Counted from the stretch's first letter, positions 26,859 through 36,314 are shown. The stretch is 64,000 nucleotides of DNA from NCEH01 sp043195195 (GCF_043195195.1 NZ_JBAFWT010000028.1:1-64000), one strand, 5' to 3'. Notes: generated by a model from the letters alone, not told the origin. Program-made: numbers and translations.

Positions 26859-27731
26859 ATGAGAGCGGTCGATATCGAGCATCTGGTGCGGTGGGCATAC
26901 CGTGACGAACTGCCCAAGCAGCGCGAACTGGCGATGGACGCAGGCCGGGCGCCAGAGGGCTTTTGCGCCCCATGGGCCTCCGTGACCCGCGCGGGAGAAG
27001 AAATGGCGCTGATGCGCGAGCGCGATGCCATGAACTGCTATGGCCTGTTCCCGGATCTGGTCGAGCGCGGCGAGGCACACCCCGATGCAGTGTTGATTGC
27101 GCACGCGGTGGTGAATCTTCGTGACGGGGTGCCGGAGGCGCCGGCAGGATGGAACCCGCTCTCGGACCTCGGCGACCTCGGCGCGGATGGAGTGGCGGCC
27201 TGTGCCCGCGCATGGGCAATGCTGATGACGGTCGATGAGGAGGGCACGGCCCGCATGCGGCGGTCGCCGGCGGCCCTGGTGGTCCGCCACGCCATCCTCG
27301 GAGGTGCGCCACCCTGGGAGGCCGAGGTGCCGCGGCGCGTGCCAGTGACCCAATATGGCCGACCCAAGTGGTTCCGCCTCATCACCGAGGTGTCGGCCGG
27401 TGCGTTCGGGCCGGTGACGCATCAGATGGAGGTGGATGGCTTCGACCATGCGCGACGGCGCCCGTATCCAGGCGCCTATCAGCGCACGCTGCTGGTGCCT
27501 GACCCGAGCATCGCGGCATTGGCGCGGCTGGAATATGAGATCTGGCACGGTGCCCTGTGCCTGCTGGCCGTGAGGCTCGCTGGAACCATGTCCGCGCACC
27601 GCGTCCTGCCGCCAGCCCGCTCCTGCCGGCCGTGGGAACAGGCCGATGTGCCCGCCCGCGTCCTGCCATCGCTTCAAGCGATTCCGCAAATCGTTCGGCC
27701 CGCCAAAAGAAAGAATGCAATAGCCGCTTGA
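26859..27731 (+). CDS. hypothetical phage protein, 290 aa
   Basis: Unrecognised. Starts after GGGGAGGCGAGGGCG just right of the iteron array. Contains VDIEHLVRWAYRDELPKQRE and WFRLITEVSAGAFGPVTHQM. It closes the replication operon, with a terminator 44 nt after it. No counterpart exists in the inner element. Confidence 0.65.
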   Translation: MRAVDIEHLVRWAYRDELPKQRELAMDAGRAPEGFCAPWASVTRAGEEMALMRERDAMNCYGLFPDLVERGEAHPDAVLIAHAVVNLRDGVPEAPAGWNPLSDLGDLGADGVAACARAWAMLMTVDEEGTARMRRSPAALVVRHAILGGAPPWEAEVPRRVPVTQYGRPKWFRLITEVSAGAFGPVTHQMEVDGFDHARRRPYPGAYQRTLLVPDPSIAALARLEYEIWHGALCLLAVRLAGTMSAHRVLPPARSCRPWEQADVPARVLPSLQAIPQIVRPAKRKNAIAA

Positions 27732-27774
27732 CGTGCGACAGTTTCTTGGTTCATTACTTGTCACGGATAAAAGG

Positions 27775-27808
27775 AAACCCGGTTCGCCAGTCGCGAGCCG
27801 GGTTTTTT
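27775..27808 (+). terminator. intrinsic terminator ending the replication operon
   Basis: 13-bp stem with one G-T wobble (27775-27787 with 27793-27805), 5-nt loop and a T-run. Confidence 0.92.
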
Positions 27809-27827
27809 CGTTCAGGTGGGAGGATCG

Positions 27828-28193
27828 ATGCCGAAGCTACCGGCTATGTTCCGCCCCATCACCAGACCTCGCGAGCAAGCCAACCGCGACTATGACGCGC
27901 GCCGCACCGCGCAGAAGCCTTGGCGCCGTTGGTATTGGTCGCAGCGTTGGCGCAACATCGCCAAGCATCACCTTGCGTGCGAACCGCTGTGCCGCATGTG
28001 CTCCGAGCGCGGCGACGTGGTGCCGGCCACCCATTGTGATCACGTCATTCCACACCATGGCGACACCTTCCTGTTCTGGGAAGGCGAGCGCCAATCGTTG
28101 TGCGAGACCTGCCACAACCGCGACAAGCAGCGCGAAGAGGCGGGCCTTAGGGCTCCAGAGACAGGAGGCGCGACCGCCGGGCGCCGCCGCTGA
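27828..28193 (+). CDS. HNH endonuclease, 121 aa
   Basis: Zinc ligands CEPLCRMC and CETCHNRD with the HNH core CDHVIPHHGDTFLFWEGERQ. Phages of this type use an HNH protein beside the terminase for cos cleavage. GGGAGGA precedes ATG 27828. The putative cos site and small terminase gene follow immediately. Confidence 0.92.
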   Translation: MPKLPAMFRPITRPREQANRDYDARRTAQKPWRRWYWSQRWRNIAKHHLACEPLCRMCSERGDVVPATHCDHVIPHHGDTFLFWEGERQSLCETCHNRDKQREEAGLRAPETGGATAGRRR

Positions 28194-28199
28194 CCCCGA

Positions 28200-28302
28200 A
28201 ATCAGGGGTGGGGGGGGAGGTCGAAAGCTCCACCCCCTGCGCCTCCGCACCGGTGGAGGAGTCGCGCGTATCGCGGCGCAGGTTTCCGAAAACTTTTTTT
28301 TG
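28200..28302. other. putative cos / packaging site, outer copy
   Basis: Non-coding region between HNH and the small terminase: a G-run, then a core AGTCGCGCGTATCGCGGCGC at 28260-28279 and CCGAAAAC plus T-run. A near copy occurs at 36091-36194 in the inner element, with a 21-nt identical core. The position between HNH and terS is where cos lies in HK97-type phages; cleavage itself is inferred. Confidence 0.7.
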
Positions 28303-28336
28303 CCAGGGTCTTAGTGCTTTGGCGATGTGAGGTCAC

Positions 28337-28909
28337 ATGTCTCCTCGTGGACCAAAGCCACAACCGGCAAGCGTCAAGCTGGCGAAGGGGAATACGGGTC
28401 GGCGGCCCATCGTCGACGATGGATCGCTTGTGGATGGGGATGCGCCCGCCACCCCGACGATTCGGCCCCCGTCGTGGTTGAAGAAAGAGGGGCTGAAGGT
28501 TTGGGAGCGCCTTGCGCCGCGCCTGATCGCCCTGCGCCTGCTCGGCCCCGCCGATGTTGAGACCTTCGGCCGATACTGCCGCAACTTCGCGCGCTGGCTC
28601 AAGATGCAGGACACGCTCGACAAGGAAGGCGAGACCTATGAAAGCGAGAGCGCGCACGGAAAGCTGAAGCGCGCTCACCCTGCCTTTCTGATTTCCGACC
28701 GCCTCGATCGCAAGTTGGAATCCGTCGAGGATCGATTCGGGCTCAACCCCGCCGAGCGGCAGCGCATCATGGTATCGCGCGCCGCCGCCGGCGCGCAGGG
28801 CGAAATGCCTCTGTCCGGCGGCCGCAATCCAGCATCCAAGCCAGCGGCAAAGCCAGCAGCTGCCGCACAGGCGCCCAAGGCGAAGTCACCCATCGGTCTG
28901 TTGCAGTAG
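28337..28909 (+). CDS. terS: terminase small subunit, P27 family, 190 aa
   Basis: MSPRGPKPQPASVKLAKGNT and RPPSWLKKEGLKVWERLAP are typical of the P27/phage_terS_4 family; the tail is Ala/Lys-rich. It would recognise cos and recruit TerL. No homologue is present in the inner element. Confidence 0.9.
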   Translation: MSPRGPKPQPASVKLAKGNTGRRPIVDDGSLVDGDAPATPTIRPPSWLKKEGLKVWERLAPRLIALRLLGPADVETFGRYCRNFARWLKMQDTLDKEGETYESESAHGKLKRAHPAFLISDRLDRKLESVEDRFGLNPAERQRIMVSRAAAGAQGEMPLSGGRNPASKPAAKPAAAAQAPKAKSPIGLLQ

Positions 28910-28912
28910 TTG

Positions 28913-30673
28913 ATGGCAGTTCAGCGAGGGTCAGCGGCGCGCCGGCGGCCAAGAACCCGGCCACGGGCTGTTCCCGCAGCGGCGATATGGGACGCCAAGC
29001 AGTTTGTCTGGACGCTTGACGGCTATTGGTATGATGAGCGCGCCGCCGACGCGGCAGTGAACTTCTTTCCCGAGTACCTGGTGCTCACCACCGGGGAATG
29101 GGCGGGGCAGCCCTTCGTGCTCGCCGACTGGCAGGAGCACGATATTGTACGGCCCCTGTTCGGCTGGAAGCGGCCGGACGGAACCCGCCGATATCGCCGC
29201 TGCTATGTGTGGGTGCCGCGCAAGAACGGCAAGACGGAACTCGCCGCCGGCATCGCCCTTCTGTTGTTGCTGGGTGACGCGGAAGAAATGGGCGAGGTTT
29301 ATTCCATCGCCACGGACAAGACACAGGCCCGGATCGTCTTCGACAAGGCGACGGCCATGGTGAACAAGTCCGAGGTCCTGGCGCACTATCTCGATTGTTT
29401 CGAACCGTCGATATATTGCGCAGCACTAAACGCCGCCTTCAAACCGATGAGCGGTCGGAGCAAGGGTAAGCACGGCTTCAATACGTCCGGCCTCGTAGGC
29501 GATGAAATTCACGAATGGTCGAGTGGCGCGCTCTACCAGTTCATGCACGATTCGGAATCGGCCCGGCGTCAGCCGCTGGAATTCCTGATTTCCACGGCGG
29601 GCACCAAGGGTGGGTATGGTGAAGAGGTGTGGGTCGAGTGCCAGAAAATCCTCGACGGCACCACGTTGGACCCGGAGACGCTGGTGGTCATCTACGCCGC
29701 CTGCGAAGAAGACGATTGGACCGATCCGAAGGTGTGGGCGAAGGCAAACCCGAACCTCGGCGTCTCAAAAAAATTGGACGTGATGCAGACGGAATGCCGC
29801 CGCGCGCAGGAATCGCCGCGGCTGGAAAACGGCTTCAAGTGCTTCCAGCTGAATCTGTGGTCAGATCAGGCGGTGCGGTGGCTTCCGATCAACCGCGTTG
29901 ACGACGATGGCAATCGCTTCGGATGGGACCATTGCATCGGGCCAGTGCCTTGGCAGGATCTGCCACAGCACCTCATCGGCAAGCGATGCTTCGGCGGGCT
30001 CGATCTTTCTGCCATCGTGGATCTGTCGGCCCTCGTGTGGTGGTTCCCGGCGCAGCCAGGCCTTCCGCTCCCGGTGGCGTTGCCACGCTTTTTTAAGCCG
30101 GACGCGCTGCTGAAGGAGCACGGAGAGCGAGACAAGCTTCCGTATCACCAGTGGGCAAATCCGAAGGAAGGGCCGGCGGCGCTGCTGACCACGCCTGGAA
30201 ATGTGGTGGATTACGAGTTCATCCGCCGTCAGATCCTGCTGGACGGCGAGCATTTCAAGATCGCCCACGTCGGAAAGATCAAGCGCGAACCGCACGAAGT
30301 GGGCCTCGCCATCGACCGTTGGAACGCGGTCGAGACCGCCGTGAAGCTCGAACAGGAGGGCTTGCCGGTGGGTCTGTTCGGCCAGGGCTTCGCGTCGATG
30401 TCGGCGCCCTCGAAAGAGTTGGAGCGCCTGGTGCTCTGCAACGGATTTCACCATGGCGGTCACCCGATTCTGCGGCGCCATGCGCAGGTGGTGCCAGTGG
30501 AACAGGACGCCGCCGACAACATCAAGCCAGCCAAGAACAAGGCCACCGAACGCATCGACGGCATCGTCGCGACGGTGATGGCACTCGGCATCGCATTGCA
30601 GGATCAGGGGGAGGATGGCGGATTGGATGACTATCTCGCCAGCCTCAAGGTCAAGGATGGGGTTGCGGCATGA
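28913..30673 (+). CDS. terL: terminase large subunit, 586 aa
   Basis: HK97-type Terminase_1: Walker A WVPRKNGKTE at residues ~100-109, Walker B GLVGDEIHEW, and a C-terminal nuclease with FGGLDLSAIVDLSALVWW and late Asp residues. ATG 28913 is preferred over TTG 28910. It packages DNA through the portal encoded next. Confidence 0.95.
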   Translation: MAVQRGSAARRRPRTRPRAVPAAAIWDAKQFVWTLDGYWYDERAADAAVNFFPEYLVLTTGEWAGQPFVLADWQEHDIVRPLFGWKRPDGTRRYRRCYVWVPRKNGKTELAAGIALLLLLGDAEEMGEVYSIATDKTQARIVFDKATAMVNKSEVLAHYLDCFEPSIYCAALNAAFKPMSGRSKGKHGFNTSGLVGDEIHEWSSGALYQFMHDSESARRQPLEFLISTAGTKGGYGEEVWVECQKILDGTTLDPETLVVIYAACEEDDWTDPKVWAKANPNLGVSKKLDVMQTECRRAQESPRLENGFKCFQLNLWSDQAVRWLPINRVDDDGNRFGWDHCIGPVPWQDLPQHLIGKRCFGGLDLSAIVDLSALVWWFPAQPGLPLPVALPRFFKPDALLKEHGERDKLPYHQWANPKEGPAALLTTPGNVVDYEFIRRQILLDGEHFKIAHVGKIKREPHEVGLAIDRWNAVETAVKLEQEGLPVGLFGQGFASMSAPSKELERLVLCNGFHHGGHPILRRHAQVVPVEQDAADNIKPAKNKATERIDGIVATVMALGIALQDQGEDGGLDDYLASLKVKDGVAA

Positions 30674-31914
30674 AGCTCTGGCAGAAAGCCGTCACCTTCG
30701 TCCGGCGATCCCCGAGCCTGACCGAGCCCGGCGGTTGGCGGTCATCCGATGGCGAGGCGGCGTCGGGCGAGAGCGTCACGGAAAACAGCGTGCTCGCGCT
30801 ATCCGCCGCATGGGCCTGCGTCAACATACTGAGCGGAACCCAAGCGTCGCTGCCGCTGATGGTCTATCGCACCGCCGGCAATGGTGCCCGTACCGTCGCC
30901 ATAGACCATCCCCTGTACCGGATTCTGCATCACAGCCCCAATGCCGAGCAGACGGCCTATGATTTTTGGGAGTTCGGCACCGCCTCCCTCGAACTGCGGG
31001 GCAATTTTTTCGCGCTCAAGGATACGGTGGGTGACCGACTTGTCGGGCTCACTCCCATCGCCGCCCCGGTAGACGTAACGCGCGACCGTGGCGCTCTGCG
31101 GTATCGCTGGAGCGAGGACGGTCGCGCATATGATGAAGGTCCGGCGCGCGTCCTGCACATCCGCGGCTTCGGTGGGTCACCCTTAGGTGGCATGTCCACC
31201 CTGGCATTTGGTCGCAATACCTTCGGGCTTGCCTCCGCCATCGACCGCACCGCCGGCGCCACCTTCAAGAATGGCCTGCGCCCCTCGGGCGTCCTGACGT
31301 TCCCGACTTTCCTTAAGCCCGATCAGCGCAAGATCGCCGAAGAGGACATGGCGGCGAAGTTCGTGGGCGCTATGAACGCCGGCCGGCCCATGGTGCTGGA
31401 AGGCGGCACCACATGGCAGGCGCTCACGCTCAACCCTGAAGATGCGCAGATGCTGCAATCGCGGGGGTTCTCGGTCGAAGAGGTCTGCCGCTTCTTCGGC
31501 GTCCCCCCCTTCATGGTCGGACACACGGTGAAGTCCACAAGCTTCGGCACGGGGCTGGAACAGCAGATCCTCGGCTTCCAGAAATTCAGCCTGCGCAAGC
31601 GCCTGCGCCGGATCGAAATGGCGTTGATGAAGCAACTGCTGAGCCCTGCCGATTGGGCCGCCGGCATCATCATCGAATTTAACCTTGAAGGGCTGCTGCG
31701 CGGCGACAGCGCGGCACGGGCGGCCTTCTACACGGCGCTGCTGAGTGCGGGCGTGATGACCATCAACGAGGTCCGCGCCCTGGAGAATCTGCCGCCAGTC
31801 GAGGGTGGCGACGTGCCCCGCATGCAGATGCAGAACGTGCCGATCACGCAAGCCGCCCCGATTGGACACAACGGCGGTCCGCCGCTCGCGGACGATGAAG
31901 CCGAAGCCGCATAA
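30670..31914 (+). CDS. portal protein, HK97 family, 414 aa
   Basis: SAAWACVNILSGTQASLPLM, HPLYRILHHSPN, FGVPPFMVG and TGLEQQILGFQKFSL are the signature stretches of HK97-type portals. ATGA overlap with terL. This is the only portal in the window, so any particle made by either element would depend on it. Confidence 0.95.
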   Translation: MKLWQKAVTFVRRSPSLTEPGGWRSSDGEAASGESVTENSVLALSAAWACVNILSGTQASLPLMVYRTAGNGARTVAIDHPLYRILHHSPNAEQTAYDFWEFGTASLELRGNFFALKDTVGDRLVGLTPIAAPVDVTRDRGALRYRWSEDGRAYDEGPARVLHIRGFGGSPLGGMSTLAFGRNTFGLASAIDRTAGATFKNGLRPSGVLTFPTFLKPDQRKIAEEDMAAKFVGAMNAGRPMVLEGGTTWQALTLNPEDAQMLQSRGFSVEEVCRFFGVPPFMVGHTVKSTSFGTGLEQQILGFQKFSLRKRLRRIEMALMKQLLSPADWAAGIIIEFNLEGLLRGDSAARAAFYTALLSAGVMTINEVRALENLPPVEGGDVPRMQMQNVPITQAAPIGHNGGPPLADDEAEAA

Positions 31915-31924
31915 GGATTCCGCT

Positions 31925-32611
31925 ATGCTTCACATGAAGACCGACGCTTTCGCCGTCGAAACCAAGAACAGCGGCGTTTTCCTCGATCAGAAATCCATTT
32001 CCGACAGCGGCGTGATCGAGGGGTATGGGTCTGTCTTCGGCGTGGTGGATAGCTACAACGAGGTGGTCGAGCCCGGCGCCTTCGTCGCGTCTCTGGTCGA
32101 GGCGAGCCGCAGGGGCCGCAAGGTCAAGATGCTCTGGCAGCACGATCCCATGCAGCCCATCGGCGTGTGGGACGATCTGTCGGAAGACAAGAAGGGCCTT
32201 TACGTCAAGGGCCGGCTGCTCAAGGACGTGCTGCCGCGCGCCGCTGAAGCATATGCCATGCTCAAGGAAGAGGCCCTCGATGGTCTCTCCATCGGCTACC
32301 GCACCATTGAGACGGCGCCGCATGAGGACAAGCAAGGCGTGCTCTTGCTGAAAAAGCTGGATCTTCGCGAAGTCAGCATCGTCACCTTCGCCGCGAACGA
32401 GCGGGCGCGGGTTGAAATGGTGAAATCCCTTGTGGCCGGCGGCAAGTTGCCGACCGTCCGTGAATTTGAGGAACACCTGCGGGATGCGGGTTTCTCAAAG
32501 AGCCTTGCTGCGGCCATCGCCGGCAAGGCGGCGCCGCATCTTCGGGGGGAGCCCGAGGCGAAGGCGAATGAAGCCACGGCCTTTCTGGAAGCCCTCCTGA
32601 AGGCCCGCTGA
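31925..32611 (+). CDS. prohead protease (S78), outer copy, 228 aa
   Basis: HK97-type maturation protease: IEGYGSVFGVVDSYNEVVEPGAF, MLWQHDP (catalytic His) and LDGLSIGYRT (catalytic Ser), then LREVSIVTFAANERARV. ATG 31925 follows AAGGATTCC. A second copy is at 36702-37367. Confidence 0.93.
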   Translation: MLHMKTDAFAVETKNSGVFLDQKSISDSGVIEGYGSVFGVVDSYNEVVEPGAFVASLVEASRRGRKVKMLWQHDPMQPIGVWDDLSEDKKGLYVKGRLLKDVLPRAAEAYAMLKEEALDGLSIGYRTIETAPHEDKQGVLLLKKLDLREVSIVTFAANERARVEMVKSLVAGGKLPTVREFEEHLRDAGFSKSLAAAIAGKAAPHLRGEPEAKANEATAFLEALLKAR

Positions 32612-32638
32612 ATCTCTCTGCCCCGAAAGGCAATCGCA

Positions 32639-33865
32639 ATGCACATCACCCATCGCACCGTTGCGGCGGGCGGAATCGCTTGGCTCGCGTCCGCCGCCAT
32701 CGGCCCCCGCATCTGTTTTGACCGCCCCAACGAGGGGCAGACCACCAAGTCCGCCGAACAATTGGCGGCTGACGTGACCGAACAGTTCAAGAAGAGCTTC
32801 GATGCCGTGAAGGAGATCGCCGAAAAGGCGCTCACCGAGGCGGGGAAGGGCGTCACCATGTCGACGTCTCTGAAGGAGAAGGCCGACGAAGCCCTGCTCA
32901 AGATGAACGGCCTGCAGGAACAGGTCGCCGCGTATGAGCAGCAGATGGCCCAGGCGCTGCGCGGCGGTGCCGAGGCCGAGGAAAAGAGCCTCGGTCAACA
33001 GTTCATCGACAGCGCGGAGGTAAAAGCCTTCTGCGCCAAGTCGCAGCCGCGCGGCCGGGTGGACTACCAGACCAAGGCCACCATCACCTCCGCCACCACT
33101 AACGCCGCCGGTTCCGCCGGCGCCGCCGTGAACCAGACCCGTCTTCCCGGCATCATCGCGCCGCCGGATCGCCGCATGACGGTGCGCGACCTGATCACCC
33201 CCGGTCGCATGGACGGCAGCACGCTCGAATATGTCCGCGAGACGGGCTTTACGAACTCTGCCTCGACCGTGGCGGAAGGGGCTGCAAAGCCGCAGTCGGA
33301 CCTGAAGTTTGACCTGATGCAGACCGGCGCAAAAGTTATTGCGCATCACGCCAAGGCCTCGCGCCAGATCCTCGAGGATTTCGCGCAGCTCGCCTCCTAT
33401 ATCGACGGGCGGCTGCGGTATGGCCTCGCCTTCAAGGAAGAGGCGCAGCTCCTGAACGGTGACGGCACGGGTCAGAATCTCCTCGGCATCATCCCGCAGG
33501 CGACGGCCTTTGTGGCCCCGATCACCCTGACCGCCCCCACCAGCATCGACATGATGCGCCTCGCCATGCTGCAGGCCGCGCTGGCCGAACTCCCCGCGAC
33601 GGGCCACGTCATGCACCCGATCGATTGGGCGTGGATCGAGACGCTGAAGGACGCCGAAGGCCGTTACATCATCGGCAACCCGCAGGGCACGCTCTCGCCC
33701 ACGCTGTGGTCGCTGCCGGTGGTCACGACGCAATCCATCGCCCTCGACAAGTTCCTGACCGGTGCCTTCCGCCTCGGCGCGCAGGTGTTCGACCGGTGGA
33801 TGGCGCGCGTCGAAATCGCCACCGAGAACGAGGATGATTTCATCAAGAATCTCGTGACCGTTTAA
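32639..33865 (+). pseudogene. major capsid protein of the outer phage, 3' end cut off by the inner element (408 aa left)
   Basis: HK97-fold capsid with an N-terminal helical delta domain (DVTEQFKKSFDAVKEIAEKA), FKEEAQLLNGDGTGQNLLGI and HVMHPIDWAWIETLKD. It ends EDDFIKNLVTV, one residue past the recombination point at 33851-33858. The missing end (ALCEERLALAVYRPEGFIYG plus DFGRVA) is found in frame at 43851-43931. Joining at CTCGTGAC would restore 433 aa. Loss of the final beta strand and P-domain residues probably abolishes assembly (inference). Confidence 0.9.
33851..33858. repeat. attL core of the inner element
   Basis: CTCGTGAC, encoding Leu-Val-Thr of the capsid, identical to 43842-43849. 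The wider 13-nt window differs at two positions between the copies. Confidence 0.75.
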
Positions 33866-33868
33866 TCT

Positions 33869-33934
33869 AAAGCGCCAAAATACCCTTATAAATCATACGC
33901 TTATGTATGATTTTTGTGGGTAAATTGGCGCTTT
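33869..33934. terminator. nested three-part inverted repeat at the inner element's left end
   Basis: Three concentric arms: AAAGCGCCAA (33869-33878)/33925-33934, TACCC (33881-33885)/33918-33922 and AAATCATAC (33890-33898)/33905-33913, with loop GCTTAT. T-rich sequence follows. It could end capsid-operon transcription, in either direction, or serve as a recombination or regulatory site. Confidence 0.6.
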
Positions 33935-34050
33935 TTCTTTGGCCACATAGGGCAATCTAAGTACTTGGATTGTCAGCGAATATCACACATCCCCGGATAG
34001 GCCGTTACGCCTCATTTGCGCAACGGCCTGCGCATGTAAGGACGAAACGA

Positions 34051-34254
34051 ATGGAGCAAAATCCGAAATCGGATGTGCTTGTTGGTGTGTCGGCAATCGC
34101 GGCTCACCTCGGCATGTCGGCACGCCAAGCGAAGCATCGGGTGCATCTGAATATGTTGCCGGTGTTTCGGATGGGTCGAACTGTCTGTGCCAGGAAAACC
34201 ACCCTTAATGAGTGGATGGCTAAGCAGGAAGCTGAATCCACGAAGGTGGACTGA
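34051..34254 (+). CDS. AlpA/excisionase-like HTH protein of the inner element, 67 aa
   Basis: VGVSAIAAHLGMSARQAKHR and FRMGRTVCARKTTLNEWMAK form a HTH_17-type winged helix. ATG 34051 has TAAGGAC well spaced. The stop overlaps the helicase start. In P4 and similar satellites an AlpA-like protein controls excision; the same is plausible here. Confidence 0.75.
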   Translation: MEQNPKSDVLVGVSAIAAHLGMSARQAKHRVHLNMLPVFRMGRTVCARKTTLNEWMAKQEAESTKVD

Positions 34255-35810
34255 TGGCTAAGGCCTCAGGGGGAAAACGCCCCCCACACCAAGCCATAGC
34301 GGAGATTGTCATGGGCGCGAGCGGAAGCACGCCGCCGACGGCGAAACCTGACGTTGCTGTTGCCGCCCATGTGGACGGCGCCAGTGTTTCGGCGCCGGGA
34401 GAAATCGGCCCCGAGCCTCGAAGCGGCGGCTTCGACGTGGAAGCGATGAACGGCGAGTTCTCATTGGTGTTGATGGGGAGTAAGTCGGTTGTGGTCCGGG
34501 TGCAAACCATCGGTCCTATAGAAGATCGTGTTCGCATCTTGGGCATAGACGCGTTTCGCATGTGGTTTCAGAACAGCTATACCGAGACGCGCGGGCCTGA
34601 CGGCAAAACAAAAGGCATGACGTGGGCGGCGCGGTGGCTGGCACACGGCCAGCGGCGCCAATTCGCTGGCATCGAATTCTTCCCGAACCCGGATGGTGCG
34701 GAGACCACGCCCAGCTATCTCAACCTGTGGCGCGGTTTCTCGGTTGTGCCGTCCGCCACGGAAGGAAGTTATTCGATCTTCCGCGACCATGTGCTCAACA
34801 ATGTCTGTCAAGGTGACGACGCACTGTTCCGGTGGGTATGGGCTTGGTTCGCCCATCTGTTGCAGCGTCCGCGCGAGCGCATCGGCACGGCCCTGGTATT
34901 GAGGGGAAAGAGGGGTAGCGGAAAGACCAAGGTGGGCGAGGTCATCGGCTCGCTAGTTGCCGCTCATTACTTCCTTGTGGATGATCCGCGCTATGTGACG
35001 GGCCAGTTCAACGCACACATGGCGGCGTGCCTTCTTCTCCAGGCGGAGGAGGCTGTGTGGGCGGGCGACAAGGTCGCGGAAGGACGGTTGAAGGGCCTCA
35101 TCACGTCGCGCTTCCAGATGATCGAAGCGAAGGGGATAGACCCTATCCGGGTGGCAAATCACGTCCGCCTCATGATGACATCCAACGAAGACTGGGTTGT
35201 GCCCGCCGGTAAAGATGAGCGGAGATTCTGTGTGCTCGACGTAGATTCGCGATGCGCACAGAATTCGGGTTATTTCGCGGAGATGGAAGAGCAATTGGCG
35301 AGCGGTGGGCGAGAACGGCTTCTTCACGATCTTCTTTCGCTCGATGTGAACTCGGTCGATTTGCGGCGTATACCGAGGACGGGCGCGCTGCTTGAGCAAA
35401 AACTATTGTCTCTTGACTCGGTTGAAAGCTGGTGGCTTGAACGGCTTATGTCCGGAACGACGTTATCCGGTGGAGACACCTGGTTGTACGAGGTTCCGAG
35501 CTACAGCTTATTCGATGATTACATAGCGACGGCCGACAAGGTGGGTGTGCGGCGCAAGCGGGAGATGATTGCGTTCGGAATGAAGCTCTTCAAGCTTGTT
35601 CCGAACCTCGCGAAGAGCCGACCCTATATCGAGCGCGAGCGGGCTGTACCGAAGCGAGTATGGTGCTATAGAATGCCACCGCTTTCGCAGTGTCGAGAGG
35701 CATTCGTTGCTGAGGTCGGTCAAGAGATATCCTGGCCATATGATCCGGCTACAGAAGATGCCGATACTGATGTGCGAGAGAGCGAGTTTGATGGGGAAAG
35801 CGCGCTTTAG
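34254..35810 (+). CDS. primase-helicase (SF3/VapE-like) of the inner element, 518 aa
   Basis: Paralogue of the protein at 25009-26523 with Walker A GKRGSGKTK at residues ~218-226 and very similar motifs (YVTGQFNAHMA, MMTSNEDWVVPAGKDERR, RIPRTGALLEQKL). The N-terminus and the last ~120 residues differ more. The first iteron overlaps the stop codon. Presumably it melts the inner origin. Confidence 0.88.
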   Translation: MAKASGGKRPPHQAIAEIVMGASGSTPPTAKPDVAVAAHVDGASVSAPGEIGPEPRSGGFDVEAMNGEFSLVLMGSKSVVVRVQTIGPIEDRVRILGIDAFRMWFQNSYTETRGPDGKTKGMTWAARWLAHGQRRQFAGIEFFPNPDGAETTPSYLNLWRGFSVVPSATEGSYSIFRDHVLNNVCQGDDALFRWVWAWFAHLLQRPRERIGTALVLRGKRGSGKTKVGEVIGSLVAAHYFLVDDPRYVTGQFNAHMAACLLLQAEEAVWAGDKVAEGRLKGLITSRFQMIEAKGIDPIRVANHVRLMMTSNEDWVVPAGKDERRFCVLDVDSRCAQNSGYFAEMEEQLASGGRERLLHDLLSLDVNSVDLRRIPRTGALLEQKLLSLDSVESWWLERLMSGTTLSGGDTWLYEVPSYSLFDDYIATADKVGVRRKREMIAFGMKLFKLVPNLAKSRPYIERERAVPKRVWCYRMPPLSQCREAFVAEVGQEISWPYDPATEDADTDVRESEFDGESAL

Positions 35811-36072
35811 TCCAATCTCACATTGGACCAAGCGAGGTAGAGTGGACCCGTCAAACCTTTACCAGATCTAACCCCGTCCAATCTGTCCAATCTGTCTAAG
35901 CTTATCGCCTCGCGTGTGTGTGCGTGTGCGCGCGCGGCCGCACATTGAACGCACCGAGGTGAAGCGCTCTACCTTAATTCAGATTGGACAGATTAGACAG
36001 ATTGGACCGCACTAGAGAACATCAGCGGCGGATACGGTCCAACCCTTCATTGTCATCCTAGACAGATCGGAC
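35810..36072. repeat. iteron array / candidate replication origin of the inner element
   Basis: Word GTCCAATCT: perfect at 35810, 35876 and 35885, degenerate at 35894 and 36037; inverted AGATTGGAC perfect at 35981 and 35999, one mismatch at 35820, 35839, 35990 and 36064. The order (inverted pair, inverted single, tandem triplet, 26-nt alternating purine/pyrimidine tract 35911-35936, inverted triplet, single, inverted) reproduces the outer array element by element. No gene overlaps apart from the helicase stop codon. Confidence 0.85.
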
Positions 36073-36090
36073 CGGCCAAGCCGACGCGTG

Positions 36091-36194
36091 AATCGGCAGG
36101 GCAGGGGGGGAGGGCAAAGCTCAAAACCCCTCCGCCACCGCACCGGCTGGGAAGTCGCGCGTATCGCGGCGCAAGTTACCGAAAACTTTTTTTG
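36091..36194. other. putative cos / packaging site, inner copy
   Basis: Aligns along its length with 28200-28302: shared G-run and CGCACCGG, a 21-nt identical core (36153-36173), then CCGAAAACTTTTTTT. It lies upstream of the 72-aa gene, as the outer copy lies upstream of terS. The element has no terminase of its own, so the site would be read by the outer phage's enzyme. Confidence 0.72.
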
Positions 36195-36314
36195 TATCAA
36201 CTGGTTATGCGATATCCGGTCTGCCGCGACGGGTGCCGCATGCCCTGTTGAGCCGGGCATACGGCCCGGCACGGCTCAACCACACATACTCGACCTCAAA
36301 AGGAGTGCGTACCA

